Positions 44,191-56,148 of a stretch of 64,000 nucleotides of DNA are shown here, one piece after another. Location of the stretch: NCBI RefSeq assembly GCF_000315445.1, contig NZ_JH992958.1, positions 194,180 through 258,179 of the forward strand, written 5' to 3'. The translations under genes were made by a program, and so were the position numbers. Origin of the DNA: Alloiococcus otitis ATCC 51267. Its GTDB lineage: Bacteria; Bacillota; Bacilli; Lactobacillales; Carnobacteriaceae_A. The notes below the pieces were generated by a model. The model was not told where the DNA came from and did no database searches. It worked only from the letters and a program-made list of their open reading frames with translations. Numbering within the stretch: the first letter of the stretch is position 1; every line of letters begins with the position of its first letter.

Positions 44191-44345
44191 AAGTCTTGTG
44201 GATAAGTCCTCAGCTTATCCACATACTTTGCCACACTTTATCCACATGTGGATTGGTTCAAAGGCGAACTTCAGTAAACTTTTCCCCATTATCCACAGGT
44301 CCTACTACTAATACTAATTATTTAATATATAAATGAAGACCAGGG
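44191..44345. other. oriC: oriC part 2: DnaA boxes and unwinding element with trio motif
   Basis: DnaA boxes: TGTGGATAA 44197, TTATCCACA 44215, 44238 and 44289. The last box is followed by GGTCC (44298-44302), a tract of CTA/ATA triplets (44302-44318, CTACTACTAATACTAAT) and an AT-rich run (44319-44334). Box, GC spacer, trios and AT tract in this order match the basal unwinding element known from Bacillus oriC, also between dnaA and dnaN. Confidence 0.85.
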
Positions 44346-44391
44346 GCTGGCCAGTCATTAAATGAATAAAGGCAAAGCCTAGATTCATCTA

Positions 44392-44400
44392 TGGTATACT
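44392..44400 (+). promoter_or_regulatory. Extended -10 promoter of dnaN
   Basis: TGGTATACT (TG-N-TATACT) 32 bp before the dnaN start, immediately after the origin region; no good -35, as is usual for extended -10 promoters. Confidence 0.5.
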
Positions 44401-44431
44401 TAAAAAGAAAAAGAAGTTTGGAGGGATTTTT

Positions 44432-45565
44432 TTGAAATTTTCAGTAAAACGGACGGAATTTCTAAAAGTATTAAAAAATGTGCAGATTGCAGTGTCTTCT
44501 AAAAGTACCATCGCTATCTTGACCGGGATTAAATTAGAAGCGGATAACCAGGGTTTAACCTTAACCGGATCTAACTCGGATATCTCAGTTGAAAGTTACT
44601 TATCTGTGACCGATGAAGGGGCGGATTTGGTTATTGATGAGCCGGGGCAGATTGTCTTGCAACCAGCCCGGTTATTTGCCAATATCGTCCAAAAATTACC
44701 GGACACCCACTTTAAGGTAAACGTTAGCCAAGGCCAGCAAACCCAAATCACCTCAGCTTCAGCCTCCTTTACTATCAACGGCATTGACGCCATGTCCTAC
44801 CCCCACTTGCCAGATATCGACCTGGAGGAATCCTTTACCCTGCCGGTTGACCTCTTTAAAAACATGATCAACCAGACTGTCATCGCAGTCTCCAACCATG
44901 AAAGTCGGCCCATCCTAACTGGGGTTAACCTATCTCTCAAAGAGGGCCGACTCAAGGCAGTGGCAACCGACAGCCACCGTTTGTCGCAACGGTCCATCCA
45001 ATTAGAGTCAGCGCCTGATATTTCCTTTGACATTGTGATACCAGGTAAGTCTTTGACTGAACTGACTAAGTTGATGGATGCAGATGAAGAAGTCCGGGTA
45101 GCCATCAGCGACAACCAAATCTTATTTGCCCTCTCGACCAGCCAGTTTTACTCTCGGCTCCTAGAAGGTAAGTATCCTGATACCGACCGCTTGATCCCAG
45201 GCGACACCCCAACGGAAATCACCTTGGACACCAAGGAATTACAGGGGGCTGTTGACCGGGCTTCCCTCCTCTCCCATGAAGGGAAAAACAATGTGGTCCA
45301 ACTCACAGTGACTGCTGACAAGTTGGAAATCGAAGGCCAGTCAGCTGAAGTGGGCCATGTCCAAGAAGAAATTGACTTTGGCCACTTCCAAGGCCAAGAC
45401 TTAACCATTTCTTTCAACCCAGACTACTTAAAAGAGGCCTTGGCTACCTTTGGCCAAGGAGAAATTAAGTTGAAATTAGTTTCGACCTTGCGACCCTTTG
45501 TCATCGTCCCAAGTGAGGACCAAGGAGACTTTATCCAACTTATTACTCCAATCCGAACAGCCTAA
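44432..45565 (+). CDS. dnaN: DNA polymerase III sliding clamp (beta)
   Basis: 377 residues from a TTG start with GGAGGG six bases ahead. Three clamp domains; conserved ATDSHRLSQR in the second and the C-terminal FVIVPSED...LITPIRT. It forms the ring-shaped dimer that tethers polymerase to DNA. Typical length. A strong terminator follows at 45586-45616, so yaaA-recF-gyrBA have their own promoter. Confidence 0.97.
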   Translation: MKFSVKRTEFLKVLKNVQIAVSSKSTIAILTGIKLEADNQGLTLTGSNSDISVESYLSVTDEGADLVIDEPGQIVLQPARLFANIVQKLPDTHFKVNVSQGQQTQITSASASFTINGIDAMSYPHLPDIDLEESFTLPVDLFKNMINQTVIAVSNHESRPILTGVNLSLKEGRLKAVATDSHRLSQRSIQLESAPDISFDIVIPGKSLTELTKLMDADEEVRVAISDNQILFALSTSQFYSRLLEGKYPDTDRLIPGDTPTEITLDTKELQGAVDRASLLSHEGKNNVVQLTVTADKLEIEGQSAEVGHVQEEIDFGHFQGQDLTISFNPDYLKEALATFGQGEIKLKLVSTLRPFVIVPSEDQGDFIQLITPIRTA

Positions 45566-45585
45566 GTCCATTAACCAAGCCTTCA

Positions 45586-45616
45586 GGCGGGATCTCCAAG
45601 AGATCCCGCCTTTTTT
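45586..45616 (+). terminator. dnaN terminator
   Basis: Stem GGCGGGATCTC (45586-45596) / GAGATCCCGCC (45600-45610), three-base loop, then six Ts. Confidence 0.93.
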
Positions 45617-45724
45617 ATGGTTTATTGTCCTTTTTAACCTTTGCGAGGGGTAAAAGTTAGCTAGGCGGTAAAAAGGCCAAAATGGATAAATATCGCCCCA
45701 TTTATGGCTTTTTAAGGGGAATTA

Positions 45725-45781
45725 TGGTATAATGATAAAGGATGACGAAAGTGTGGCGTGGTTTTTCCACGTCTTTATTTT
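45725..45781 (+). promoter_or_regulatory. Promoter and leader hairpin before yaaA-recF-gyrBA
   Basis: Extended -10 TGGTATAAT (45725-45733). The leader then contains CGTGG-TTTTT-CCACG (45757-45771) followed by TCTTTATTTT, a possible weak attenuator ahead of the yaaA ribosome site. Confidence 0.5.
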
Positions 45782-45806
45782 AGCCTGAATATAAGGAGTG
45801 AACCCT

Positions 45807-46040
45807 GTGGCTTTTGAGACTGTTACAATTGATGGGGACTACATAACCCTAGCCCAGCTCTTAAAATTTACCGATATTATCAGCAGTGGTGGCATGGCCA
45901 AGCCTTTTTTAGCGGAATACCAGGTCTTTTTAAATGGGGACTTGGAAGACCGACGTGGCAAGAAGGTCTATCCGGGGGACCTTGTCGAAATTCCGGCTAT
46001 CCAGGCTAGCTTTCAAATTGAGTCGACCCAGCAAGTGTGA
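45807..46040 (+). CDS. yaaA: S4-domain protein YaaA
   Basis: 77 residues from GTG 45807, eight bases after AAGGAG; an earlier GTG (45798) overlaps that site. S4-like RNA-binding fold with ITLAQLLKFTDIISSGGMAKPFL...VFLNGDLEDRRGKKVYPGDLVEI, the usual YaaA/RlbA sequence. Conserved between dnaN and recF in Firmicutes; precise role unknown, RNA binding expected. Its stop overlaps a possible recF GTG. Confidence 0.93.
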   Translation: MAFETVTIDGDYITLAQLLKFTDIISSGGMAKPFLAEYQVFLNGDLEDRRGKKVYPGDLVEIPAIQASFQIESTQQV

Positions 46041-46045
46041 TCCCG

Positions 46046-47191
46046 ATGATCTTGGAAGACCTCGAATTAAAGGGCTTTCGCAACTACCAGGAGGCCAACT
46101 TGCAGTTTTCCCCCGGGGTTAATGTCTTCCTTGGTGCAAATGCCCAAGGGAAAACCAATCTTTTGGAAAGCATCTATTTCCTGGGACTGGCCCGGAGCCA
46201 CCGGACGGCCAAGGACAAGGAATTAATCAAGTGGGATGAAGCCTTTACCCGGGTCAAGGGCTTGGTCCGGACAAGCCACAACTCTTATCCCTTAGAGATT
46301 TCGGTGTCCAAAACAGGTAAACAGGCCAAAATGAACCACCTGGACCAAAACAAGTTAAGTCACTACATTGGGAACTTGAATATTATCCTTTTTGCGCCGG
46401 AAGACTTGGAACTGGTCAAGGGACCTCCTGCTACAAGGCGGCGGTTTATTGACATTGAATTGGGTCAGATGAACCCCATCTACCTCCACCAAGTCGTTGA
46501 ATACCAAAGGATCCTCAAGCAGCGCAACCAATACTTGAAACTGTCTAACCAGCCTAAAAAATTTGACCAGCTTTACCTGGAAATTTTGACGGACCAATTG
46601 GCCCAGGCAGGCAGTCAAGTGATTTATGACCGCCAGCAATTTTCCAAGGACCTGGAGGCCTTGGCCCAGCCCATCCAGGCCAATATTTCCCAAGCTAAGG
46701 AAGAGTTGAAAATCCAGTATGAAACTAGCGTCCAAGATGACAATCTGAGTCAAAAGGAGTCCATCTACTCTAATCTTTTAGACTTGTATGACCAAAACCA
46801 GGACAAGGAATTCCGCCGGCAGACCACGGTGGTAGGCCCCCACCGAGATGATTTAGCCTTTTACGTCAATGGACACAATGTCCAAACTTATGGGTCCCAG
46901 GGCCAGCAGCGGACCACTAGCTTGTCGGTCAAATTGGCCGAGATTGACTTGATGAAGGACAAAACCTCAGAATACCCTGTCTTGCTTTTAGACGATGTTC
47001 TTAGCGAATTGGACGACAATCGTCAAACCCATTTGCTCAAAACCATTGAAAATAAAGTCCAAGTTTTTTTAACAACAACCAGTCTAGAAGGTGTCAAAAT
47101 TGAACTTTTAAACCAACCTGAAATTTACTTTGTGTCCAGCGGTCAAGTGACTGTTGACAGTGACCGTGGACAGAACAAGAGAAGCGATTGA
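46046..47191 (+). CDS. recF: DNA repair protein RecF
   Basis: 381 residues from ATG 46046 (MILEDLELKGFRNY), which matches the family N-terminus; a GTG three codons earlier (46037) overlaps the yaaA stop and is an alternative since neither has a clear ribosome site. Walker A GANAQGKTNLLE, signature region QGQQRTTSLSVKLAEI and Walker B VLLLDDVLSELD. It helps load RecA at gaps with RecO and RecR. Translational coupling to yaaA is likely. Confidence 0.95.
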   Translation: MILEDLELKGFRNYQEANLQFSPGVNVFLGANAQGKTNLLESIYFLGLARSHRTAKDKELIKWDEAFTRVKGLVRTSHNSYPLEISVSKTGKQAKMNHLDQNKLSHYIGNLNIILFAPEDLELVKGPPATRRRFIDIELGQMNPIYLHQVVEYQRILKQRNQYLKLSNQPKKFDQLYLEILTDQLAQAGSQVIYDRQQFSKDLEALAQPIQANISQAKEELKIQYETSVQDDNLSQKESIYSNLLDLYDQNQDKEFRRQTTVVGPHRDDLAFYVNGHNVQTYGSQGQQRTTSLSVKLAEIDLMKDKTSEYPVLLLDDVLSELDDNRQTHLLKTIENKVQVFLTTTSLEGVKIELLNQPEIYFVSSGQVTVDSDRGQNKRSD

Positions 47192-47226
47192 CACTAGTGT
47201 CCAGGCAGACCATAGAAGGAGTGTGA

Positions 47227-49182
<1,956 letters not shown>

Positions 49183-49216
49183 CCTTGTCCAAAGCTGTTA
49201 AAGGAGGAAATTGTTT

Positions 49217-51685
49217 TTGGAAGAGAGAGATAGCCGTTTAGAACAGATTAAGCTGTCCAAGGAGATGAAAAACTCATTCTTAGACTATGCCATGAGTGTC
49301 ATCGTCTCCCGGGCCCTACCCGATGTCCGGGACGGCTTGAAGCCGGTTCACCGAAGAATCCTGTACGGAATGAATGAACTGGGCTTAACCCCGGACAAGT
49401 CTTATAAAAAGTCTGCCCGTATTGTAGGGGATGTTATGGGGAAATACCACCCCCACGGTGACACTGCTATTTATGACTCCATGGTCAGAATGGCCCAGGA
49501 CTTTTCTTACCGAGTTCCCTTAGTGGACGGCCATGGGAACTTTGGCTCCGTTGATGGAGACGGAGCTGCTGCCATGCGGTATACCGAAGCCCGGATGTCC
49601 AAGATGGCCTTGGAACTCCTGCGAGACATCAACAAGGATACCATTGACTACCACGATAACTATGATGGGACTGAGTCGGAACCCGATATCCTTCCTGCCC
49701 GCTTCCCCAACCTCTTAGTCAACGGGGCTTCGGGGATTGCTGTTGGGATGGCAACCAATATCCCACCCCACAATCTTAAGGAAGTCATTGATGCCTGCGT
49801 CCTCTTGATGGAAAATGAGGATGTGACTGTGGCTGACCTTATGGAAGTCTTACCAGGACCTGACTTTCCGACTGGGGCTTCCCTTATTGGTGTTTCTGGC
49901 GTCCGCAAGGCTTATGAGACCGGTCGTGGGTCCATTAAATTACGGGCCAAGTCCCGGATCGATGTCGACCAAAAAGGTAAGGAAAGAATTATTATCGACG
50001 AAATTCCTTACATGGTCAACAAGGCCAAATTGGTCGAAAAGATTGCGGAACTGGCTCGAGACAAGAAAATTGAGGGCATTACCGATTTAAATGATGAATC
50101 CGACCGGGAAGGCTTGCGGATTGTGATCGATGTGCGACGGGATACTTCTGCTGGTATATTACTTAACAAGCTTTACAAGATGACTCAATTGCAGGTTTCT
50201 TTTGGCTTTAACATGCTGGCTATCGTCGATGGGGTCCCCAAAACCTTGGGACTCAAAGACATCCTGACCCACTACTTAGACCACCAAAAAACGGTTATCC
50301 GCAGGCGGACAGAGTTTGCCAAGAACAAGGCTGAATCGCGGGCCCACATCTTAGAAGGGCTTCGGACTGCCTTAGACCATATCGATGCCATTATTACCAT
50401 TATCCGTCAGTCCCAGCGGGCTGAAGAGGCCAAAAGCCAATTGATGGCTTCCTATGACCTGTCTGACCGGCAAGCCCAGGCTATTTTGGACATGCGGATG
50501 GTACGGTTGACTGGTTTGGAAAGAGAGAAAATTGAAGATGAATACGCCGAACTCTTAGAAAAAATCGAGGACTTGCGTGATATCTTGGCCCGGCCAGAAC
50601 GGATCAAGCAAATTATCAAAGAAGAAATGATCGAAATTGCTGAAAAACACGGCCAAGACCGCCTAACCGATATCCGGGTCGGGGAAGAGTTGAGTATTGA
50701 AGATGAAGACCTGATCGAAGAAGAAGATATCATCATTACCCTGTCCCGAAAAGGCTATATCAAGCGGATGCCGGCTGGAGAATTCAAGGCCCAAAACAGA
50801 GGTGGCCGCGGGGTTAAAGGAATGACCACCAATGATGGGGACTTTGTCGAACAGCTGACTTTCTGTTCTAGCCATGACCAAATCCTCTTCTTTACCAACC
50901 AAGGCAAGGTTTACAAGATCAAGGCCTACGAAATTCCTGAATATGGCCGCAATGCCAAGGGAATTCCTGCCATCAACTTCTTAAATATTGATAAAGATGA
51001 ATACATCCAAGCCATGGTCAACTTGAGTGACCAGGCTGACGATCAAGACCAATTCTTCTTTGCGACAAGGTTTGGCCGGGTTAAGCGGACAGCCCAGGCT
51101 GAATTTCAAAATATCAGAAGTAGCGGGCTCAATGCGATCAAGCTGAATGAAGGCGATGAATTGGTTAACGTGGTCCCAACCCATAATGACCAGGCCATTA
51201 TCCTGGCCAGCCAGCAAGGTTATGCAGTCTACTTCGATGAAAAAGATATCCGCAGCATGGGTCGAGGGGCTGCTGGCGTCCGTGGCATCCGTTTAGGTGA
51301 TGACGACAGAGTGGTTGCCATGGAAGTATTAGAGCCGGGCCAAGATGTATTGGTTATTAGCGAAAAAGGTTACGGTAAACGGACCTCTCAAGAGGAATAC
51401 ACCCTCCACAAACGAGGAGGCAAGGGGGTTAAAACCCTTCATATTACTGATAAGAATGGTCCCTTGGTGGGGCTAAAAACGGTGTCGGGTGGTGAAGACG
51501 TCATGATTGTTACCGACCAAGGTATCATGATCCGGATTGAAGCCGACAGTATCTCCCAAACCTCCCGCCTCACTCAAGGAGTTCGTTTAATCCGACTTGA
51601 AGAAGATAGCCGTGTGTCAACGGTAGCCCTCATTGACATTGATCCAGAGCTTGATGGTCAATTTGACCAAACTAATGGGGAGTAA
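49217..51685 (+). CDS. gyrA: DNA gyrase subunit A
   Basis: 822 residues from TTG 49217, nine bases after AGGAGG; a TTG two codons earlier (49211) is only three bases from that site. Winged-helix region with the quinolone-resistance segment [19 protein letters not shown] (Thr where E. coli has Ser83, Asp at the 87 equivalent), catalytic Tyr in [10 protein letters not shown], and a C-terminal beta-pinwheel with six repeats including the GyrA box [11 protein letters not shown]. Typical length. Followed by a terminator at 51721. Confidence 0.98.
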   Translation: MEERDSRLEQIKLSKEMKNSFLDYAMSVIVSRALPDVRDGLKPVHRRILYGMNELGLTPDKSYKKSARIVGDVMGKYHPHGDTAIYDSMVRMAQDFSYRVPLVDGHGNFGSVDGDGAAAMRYTEARMSKMALELLRDINKDTIDYHDNYDGTESEPDILPARFPNLLVNGASGIAVGMATNIPPHNLKEVIDACVLLMENEDVTVADLMEVLPGPDFPTGASLIGVSGVRKAYETGRGSIKLRAKSRIDVDQKGKERIIIDEIPYMVNKAKLVEKIAELARDKKIEGITDLNDESDREGLRIVIDVRRDTSAGILLNKLYKMTQLQVSFGFNMLAIVDGVPKTLGLKDILTHYLDHQKTVIRRRTEFAKNKAESRAHILEGLRTALDHIDAIITIIRQSQRAEEAKSQLMASYDLSDRQAQAILDMRMVRLTGLEREKIEDEYAELLEKIEDLRDILARPERIKQIIKEEMIEIAEKHGQDRLTDIRVGEELSIEDEDLIEEEDIIITLSRKGYIKRMPAGEFKAQNRGGRGVKGMTTNDGDFVEQLTFCSSHDQILFFTNQGKVYKIKAYEIPEYGRNAKGIPAINFLNIDKDEYIQAMVNLSDQADDQDQFFFATRFGRVKRTAQAEFQNIRSSGLNAIKLNEGDELVNVVPTHNDQAIILASQQGYAVYFDEKDIRSMGRGAAGVRGIRLGDDDRVVAMEVLEPGQDVLVISEKGYGKRTSQEEYTLHKRGGKGVKTLHITDKNGPLVGLKTVSGGEDVMIVTDQGIMIRIEADSISQTSRLTQGVRLIRLEEDSRVSTVALIDIDPELDGQFDQTNGE

Positions 51686-51720
51686 GCTTAAACCCTAGTA
51701 TTCGAAAAGATTATTTACCG

Positions 51721-51757
51721 AGCTGTCAAACTTTTACTAGAGGTTTGACAGCTTTTT
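51721..51757 (+). terminator. gyrA terminator
   Basis: AGCTGTCAAAC (51721-51731) pairs with GTTTGACAGCT (51743-51753), followed by Ts. Confidence 0.9.
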
Positions 51758-51989
51758 GACTAGGCTTACCAAGAATCAGGCTGGTGATAAGCCAGTCAAA
51801 AACGGTCAAAAACAGTTAATATTTAGACTGCACTGGACAATACCTGGACAGACCATTCTGTAAAAGTCCTTGTATGACGCCATTCTATCTGTCTAATTAT
51901 TACCAAAATTGTTAAAACTAGTCATATTTTGTCAAAACGAGCTTTAGTTGCTTAATTAGCCTTAAAAACGAGAAAATGGCAAAAAAGTT

Positions 51990-52080
51990 TTGAATCCAGA
52001 CTAGTCCTGTGGTATAATCTTCTGAGTGAGTAATAAAATTAAACATTACTCTCCTTGCTCAATCCAATGAATTGAGCCAA
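51990..52080 (+). promoter_or_regulatory. rpsF promoter and leader
   Basis: -35 TTGAAT (51990-51995), 17-bp spacer, -10 TATAAT (52013-52018). The leader contains a 7-bp hairpin GCTCAAT (52057-52063) / ATTGAGC (52071-52077) just before the rpsF ribosome site; Firmicute rpsF leaders often bind the S6:S18 complex for feedback control, but the CCG-bulge signature was not clearly seen here. The 51758-51989 stretch holds nothing else recognisable. Confidence 0.65.
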
Positions 52081-52105
52081 AAGACCAAAAGGAGGTGTCA
52101 GTCAA

Positions 52106-52408
52106 ATGAATCAGACAGCAAAATATGAAATTCTATATATTATTCGTCCTGACCTAGATGAAGATAGTAAAAAGGCCTTAATTGACCGTTATAACACTAT
52201 CTTGTCAGACAATGGAGCTGAAATTTCTGAATCTAAAGACTGGGCTAAGCGCCGTTTTGCATATGAAATCCAAGGTTACAAAGAAGGAACTTACCACTTG
52301 GTAACCTTCACTACTGACCAAGTCGATGCAATTAACGAGTTTGAACGCCTAGTCCGCATCAATGATGATGTATTACGTCACATGGTTGTCCGTCTAGATA
52401 CAAAATAA
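52106..52408 (+). CDS. rpsF: 30S ribosomal protein S6
   Basis: 100 residues. [24 protein letters not shown] starts the ferredoxin-like fold; [21 protein letters not shown] and [12 protein letters not shown] complete it. AGGAGGTG precedes the ATG. It binds with S18 to 16S rRNA, and both genes flank ssb here as in most Firmicutes. Confidence 0.97.
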   Translation: MNQTAKYEILYIIRPDLDEDSKKALIDRYNTILSDNGAEISESKDWAKRRFAYEIQGYKEGTYHLVTFTTDQVDAINEFERLVRINDDVLRHMVVRLDTK

Positions 52409-52409
52409 T

Positions 52410-52425
52410 TGTTTCACGTGGAACA
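52410..52425. promoter_or_regulatory. parS: parS site 1 (Spo0J/ParB binding)
   Basis: TGTTTCACGTGGAACA is the exact reverse complement of the Bacillus parS sequence TGTTCCACGTGAAACA. It lies right after the rpsF stop, in the 43-bp gap before ssb, about 8-10 kb from the origin. Confidence 0.93.
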
Positions 52426-52451
52426 ATTATCCCTAGAGAGGAGTAAGTGGA

Positions 52452-53003
52452 TTGATCAATAATGTTACTTTAGTTGGAAGATTAACCCGTGATGCTGAAC
52501 TCAGATATACAGGTAACGGGACAGCAGTGACATCTTTTACCATTGCTGCAGACCGCCCCTTTAAAAATAGCCAGGGAAACCGGGACGCAGACTTTATTAA
52601 CTGTGTTGCTTGGCGTAGGACTGCCGAAACTGTCGCCAGTTTTACGAAAAAAGGTTCCTTGGTAGGGGTTGTTGGTCGGATCCAGACCCGTAATTATGAA
52701 AATAATGAAGGGCGGACGGTTTACGTTACTGAAGTAGTTGTTGAAAGCTTCCAAATGTTGGAGCCGAAATCAGTTACTGATAGCCGTCGTTCCCAAAGCG
52801 ACCAAACTGGGGGCAACTACCAAGGTCAAAATCAATCTTTCAACACTCAAAACTCTAATGCCTTCAATCAAAATCAGGGACAAAACAACAATTCATTTGG
52901 TCAAGGCGACAATCCATTTGACCAAAATGATTCCCAAGATGAAGATCCCTTTGAAGCTGATGATGATTCAATCCATATTAGTGACGACGATTTACCTTTT
53001 TAA
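52452..53003 (+). CDS. ssb: Single-stranded DNA-binding protein
   Basis: 183 residues with a TTG start after AGAGGAG. OB fold at 1-106 ([36 protein letters not shown]... [49 protein letters not shown]), a Gln/Asn-rich disordered linker, and the acidic interaction tip ending DDDLPF. Protects single-stranded DNA and recruits partners through the tip. Confidence 0.97.
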   Translation: MINNVTLVGRLTRDAELRYTGNGTAVTSFTIAADRPFKNSQGNRDADFINCVAWRRTAETVASFTKKGSLVGVVGRIQTRNYENNEGRTVYVTEVVVESFQMLEPKSVTDSRRSQSDQTGGNYQGQNQSFNTQNSNAFNQNQGQNNNSFGQGDNPFDQNDSQDEDPFEADDDSIHISDDDLPF

Positions 53004-53038
53004 GATTTGATTCAAGCTAAGAAAAGGAGGCGGATAAA

Positions 53039-53275
53039 ATGGCTGGACGTCGCGGAGGAAGAAGACGTAGAAAAGTTGACTTTTTTGCTGCTAACCACAT
53101 TGACTACATCGACTACAAAGATGTAGACCTACTCAAACGTTTCATTTCAGAACGAGGAAAAATCTTACCTCGTCGAGTTACTGGAACTTACGCAAAAAAC
53201 CAACGTAAATTAACGAAAGCAATTAAACGTGCACGTTTTATGGGCTTACTGCCTTACGTTGCGGAAGACAACTAG
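53039..53275 (+). CDS. rpsR: 30S ribosomal protein S18
   Basis: 78 residues: basic start [16 protein letters not shown], then [52 protein letters not shown]. It lacks the zinc-binding cysteines present in some S18 paralogues. AGGAGGCG precedes the ATG. Last gene of rpsF-ssb-rpsR. Confidence 0.97.
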   Translation: MAGRRGGRRRRKVDFFAANHIDYIDYKDVDLLKRFISERGKILPRRVTGTYAKNQRKLTKAIKRARFMGLLPYVAEDN

Positions 53276-53315
53276 TCTTTCCGACTTAAGTGCATTGACG
53301 TTTAATAAAAGCAAT

Positions 53316-53352
53316 AGACTGCCAAGACTTATGAGGTTTGGCAGTCTTTTTT
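53316..53352 (+). terminator. rpsR terminator
   Basis: AGACTGCCAA (53316-53325) pairs with TTGGCAGTCT (53338-53347), followed by six Ts. Confidence 0.9.
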
Positions 53353-53507
53353 ATAGTTAATGCTTGGACTAGCGAGAGGTCCGAAAGATGGGGTGAAAGC
53401 AGTCAGACTCTAGCTTTTACCGGCCTGAGACTAGCCTCAAATTCCTAGCTTGTTTGGCCCATCCATGTTAAAATGGAATAGTTAAAAGCTAAATTAAAGG
53501 AGTACAT

Positions 53508-55508
53508 ATGGAAAATTCTAACCACAGCGACCGAATGCCGGTTTTATTCGGCTCAAAATCGTTAAAAACAATTATTACGATTACTTTCGTCGCGCATATT
53601 ATCTTAACCTTACTAAGCTTCCTTGGGAGTGTTTGGCAAGGTCTTATAATGGTGGTCGTCTTTTTAATTGCCTGGGGTTTTGGTTTCCGTTTTGTTGACC
53701 AATATCACGAAGAACTAGACGAGTACATTATGAACCTGTCCTTCCGCATCAAACGGGGGGAGCAAGAAGCCATTATCAAAATGCCCATGGGGATTATCCT
53801 TTACAATGATGACCTTGAAATTGAGTGGATCAACCCCTATATGCAAAACTATGTCAATGATGTCGATAACTTGATTGGCAAGTCCATTGGGGTGGTACAT
53901 GAATCCATCTTGGATAAGATTGTGTCAGACAAGGAATTAGACCAGTATGGTTTGATCGATTGGGGCGAAAAAACCTACCATTATGAGATCCAAAAAGGCT
54001 TGAAGGCCGTTTACCTCTTGGACGTAACCGAATACGTTGCCGTCAAGAAGGAATATGAACACTACAAGCCGGTTATAGGCTGGCTCTTCTTGGACAACTA
54101 TGATGAAGCTGTGAAAGACCTGGATGACCGGGAAGTCTCGGCCTTGGATAGTTTGCTAACGACTTACTTGTCTCGTTGGGCTAAAAACAATGGTATTTTT
54201 TACAAAAAAACATCCAGCGACCGCTTTTTGATTATCCTAAGCTACAGTGAGTTGAAAGAGGTCGAAGAAAACAAATTTAACATCATCGACTACATCCGAG
54301 AAAGAACCTCTAAGCGGAATGTGCCGCTAACCATTTCCATTGGGATGGCTTACGGGGAAGAGTCCTTTAACAACCTGGCTGACCTGGCCCAGAAAAACCT
54401 TGACCTTGCCCTGGGCCGGGGTGGGGACCAAGCTGTTGTCAAAGAAGTGGGTTATGAACCCCGTTACTACGGTGGTAAAACCAACCCAACTGAGAAACGG
54501 ACCCGGGTTCGGTCACGGATGATTTCCCAAGCCTTGCAAGAATTGATCATCGAAGCCAATAGCGTCTATATAATGGGCCATGCCAACCCTGATATGGATG
54601 CCATCGGGTCTTCCTTTGGGATCGCCCGGATTGCCATGATGTTGGAACAAGAAGCCCAAGTGGTCATTAACCCCAATGACCTGGCCAATGATGTGCAAAA
54701 ACTAATCAAGGAAACGGAAAAATACTCAGAAACCTATGATAATATTGTGACACCCAAAGAAGCAGCTGAGCGGATCACGGAAGAAGATATTGTCATCTTA
54801 GTGGACCATCACAAGCCAACTTTATCCATTGCACCGGAATTATTGAATAAGACCAAGCGGAATGTGGTGATCGACCACCACCGCCGTGGGGAAGAATTTA
54901 CCGAAAACCCTCTCTTGGTTTACATCGAACCCTATGCTTCTTCCACTGCTGAATTGATCACTGAATTCTTTGAATATGTCCCAGTGGAAGGCAACCCCAT
55001 CAACAAGATTGAAGCGACTGCCCTCCTGGGTGGGATTATCGTTGACACCAACAACTTCAGCCTCCGGACTGGGTCCAGAACCTTTAACTCCGCTTCCTAT
55101 CTCCAGTCAGTTGGGGCTAATATTACCTTGATCCAAAGACTCTTGAAAGAAGACAAGGAAACTTACCTGGAACGCAGTGAACTCTTTAAGACCATTGAAT
55201 TTGCCAAGCATGGTTGTGCTATTGCGGTTGGTAGCGATGACCAGATTCACCATCCGGTTACGGCAGCCCAGACGGCGGATGAAATGTTGAATATGACTGA
55301 CGTGGAAGCTTCCTTTGTGATTACCAAGCGGGCAGAAAACACAGTCGGCATCTCAGCAAGAAGTTTGGGTAAAATCAATGTTCAACTTATAATGGAAGAA
55401 ATGGGTGGTGGTGGACACCTATCCAATGCGGCCACCCAAATCGATAGCCAAACCATCCAAGAAGTCAAAGACAACCTGATCGATATTATTAATTCCTTAG
55501 ATGATTAA
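53508..55508 (+). CDS. gdpP: Cyclic-di-AMP phosphodiesterase GdpP
   Basis: 666 residues. Two N-terminal helices (about 22-55), a PAS-like domain, a degenerate GGDEF domain (no intact GGDEF), then a DHH-DHHA1 phosphodiesterase with GHANPDMDAIGSS near 352, ILVDHHKPT, VVIDHHRRGEE and the C-terminal GGGGHLSNAAT. AAAGGAG precedes the ATG. It hydrolyses c-di-AMP to pApA and so tunes osmolyte uptake and beta-lactam tolerance. Conserved upstream of rplI-dnaB in Firmicutes. Confidence 0.95.
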   Translation: MENSNHSDRMPVLFGSKSLKTIITITFVAHIILTLLSFLGSVWQGLIMVVVFLIAWGFGFRFVDQYHEELDEYIMNLSFRIKRGEQEAIIKMPMGIILYNDDLEIEWINPYMQNYVNDVDNLIGKSIGVVHESILDKIVSDKELDQYGLIDWGEKTYHYEIQKGLKAVYLLDVTEYVAVKKEYEHYKPVIGWLFLDNYDEAVKDLDDREVSALDSLLTTYLSRWAKNNGIFYKKTSSDRFLIILSYSELKEVEENKFNIIDYIRERTSKRNVPLTISIGMAYGEESFNNLADLAQKNLDLALGRGGDQAVVKEVGYEPRYYGGKTNPTEKRTRVRSRMISQALQELIIEANSVYIMGHANPDMDAIGSSFGIARIAMMLEQEAQVVINPNDLANDVQKLIKETEKYSETYDNIVTPKEAAERITEEDIVILVDHHKPTLSIAPELLNKTKRNVVIDHHRRGEEFTENPLLVYIEPYASSTAELITEFFEYVPVEGNPINKIEATALLGGIIVDTNNFSLRTGSRTFNSASYLQSVGANITLIQRLLKEDKETYLERSELFKTIEFAKHGCAIAVGSDDQIHHPVTAAQTADEMLNMTDVEASFVITKRAENTVGISARSLGKINVQLIMEEMGGGGHLSNAATQIDSQTIQEVKDNLIDIINSLDD

Positions 55509-55565
55509 GGCTGGGTCTCTAGAAGAGTCAGGCCCTGCTTGAATAGACAAGAGGAGGATTTGCTC

Positions 55566-56012
55566 ATGGAAGTTATTTTACTAGAAGATGTCAAAGGTAC
55601 CGGCAAAAAAGGTGAAATTCAAAATGTCTCGGACGGTTATGCAAGGAACTTTTTGATCAAAAAGGGCTTGGCCAAAGAAGCAACATCTGGTGCTAAAAAA
55701 CAATTGAAGGCCCAGAAAAAAGCCCGTCAGCGGGAAGAAAAAGAAGCTTATGAAGAGGCCAAGAAGGAAAAAGAAATCCTAGAAAACAATCCGATAGAAA
55801 TAGAAGAAAAAGCTGCTGAAGATGGTCGGCTCTTTGGGTCTATTACCACCAAGCAAATTGCCGAACATGTCCATGACCAATTAGGGATCGAATTGGATAA
55901 ACGTAAGATCAACCAAAAAGTTCAAATGCGGTCCATTGGTAGCCAAGAAGTGGAAGTGAAGCTCCACAAAGATGTTACAGCAAGCTTAATGGTCCGGGTG
56001 AATGCCAAGTAA
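55566..56012 (+). CDS. rplI: 50S ribosomal protein L9
   Basis: 148 residues from [17 protein letters not shown] at 55566 with GAGGAGG ahead; an in-frame upstream start (55539) is not family-like. N-terminal domain, long charged central helix, and C-terminal domain ([27 protein letters not shown]). Typical length. Confidence 0.96.
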   Translation: MEVILLEDVKGTGKKGEIQNVSDGYARNFLIKKGLAKEATSGAKKQLKAQKKARQREEKEAYEEAKKEKEILENNPIEIEEKAAEDGRLFGSITTKQIAEHVHDQLGIELDKRKINQKVQMRSIGSQEVEVKLHKDVTASLMVRVNAK

Positions 56013-56040
56013 GTTTTGGCTGACTTGGTGATAGATTGAG

Positions 56041-56073
56041 AGGCTGAAGCAAGCAAGATTGTTTCAGCCTTTT
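56041..56073 (+). terminator. rplI terminator
   Basis: AGGCTGAA (56041-56048) pairs with TTCAGCCT (56063-56070), followed by Ts; it lies just before parS site 2. Confidence 0.7.
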
Positions 56074-56090
56074 AAGATAGCAAAAATAAA

Positions 56091-56106
56091 TGTTTCACGT
56101 GGAACA
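56091..56106. promoter_or_regulatory. parS: parS site 2 (Spo0J/ParB binding)
   Basis: TGTTTCACGTGGAACA, identical in sequence and orientation to the site at 52410, between rplI and dnaB. Confidence 0.93.
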
Positions 56107-56148
56107 TTTGAGATCGTTTCTTGAAAAAACCAGGAAAGGAAGAAGACC

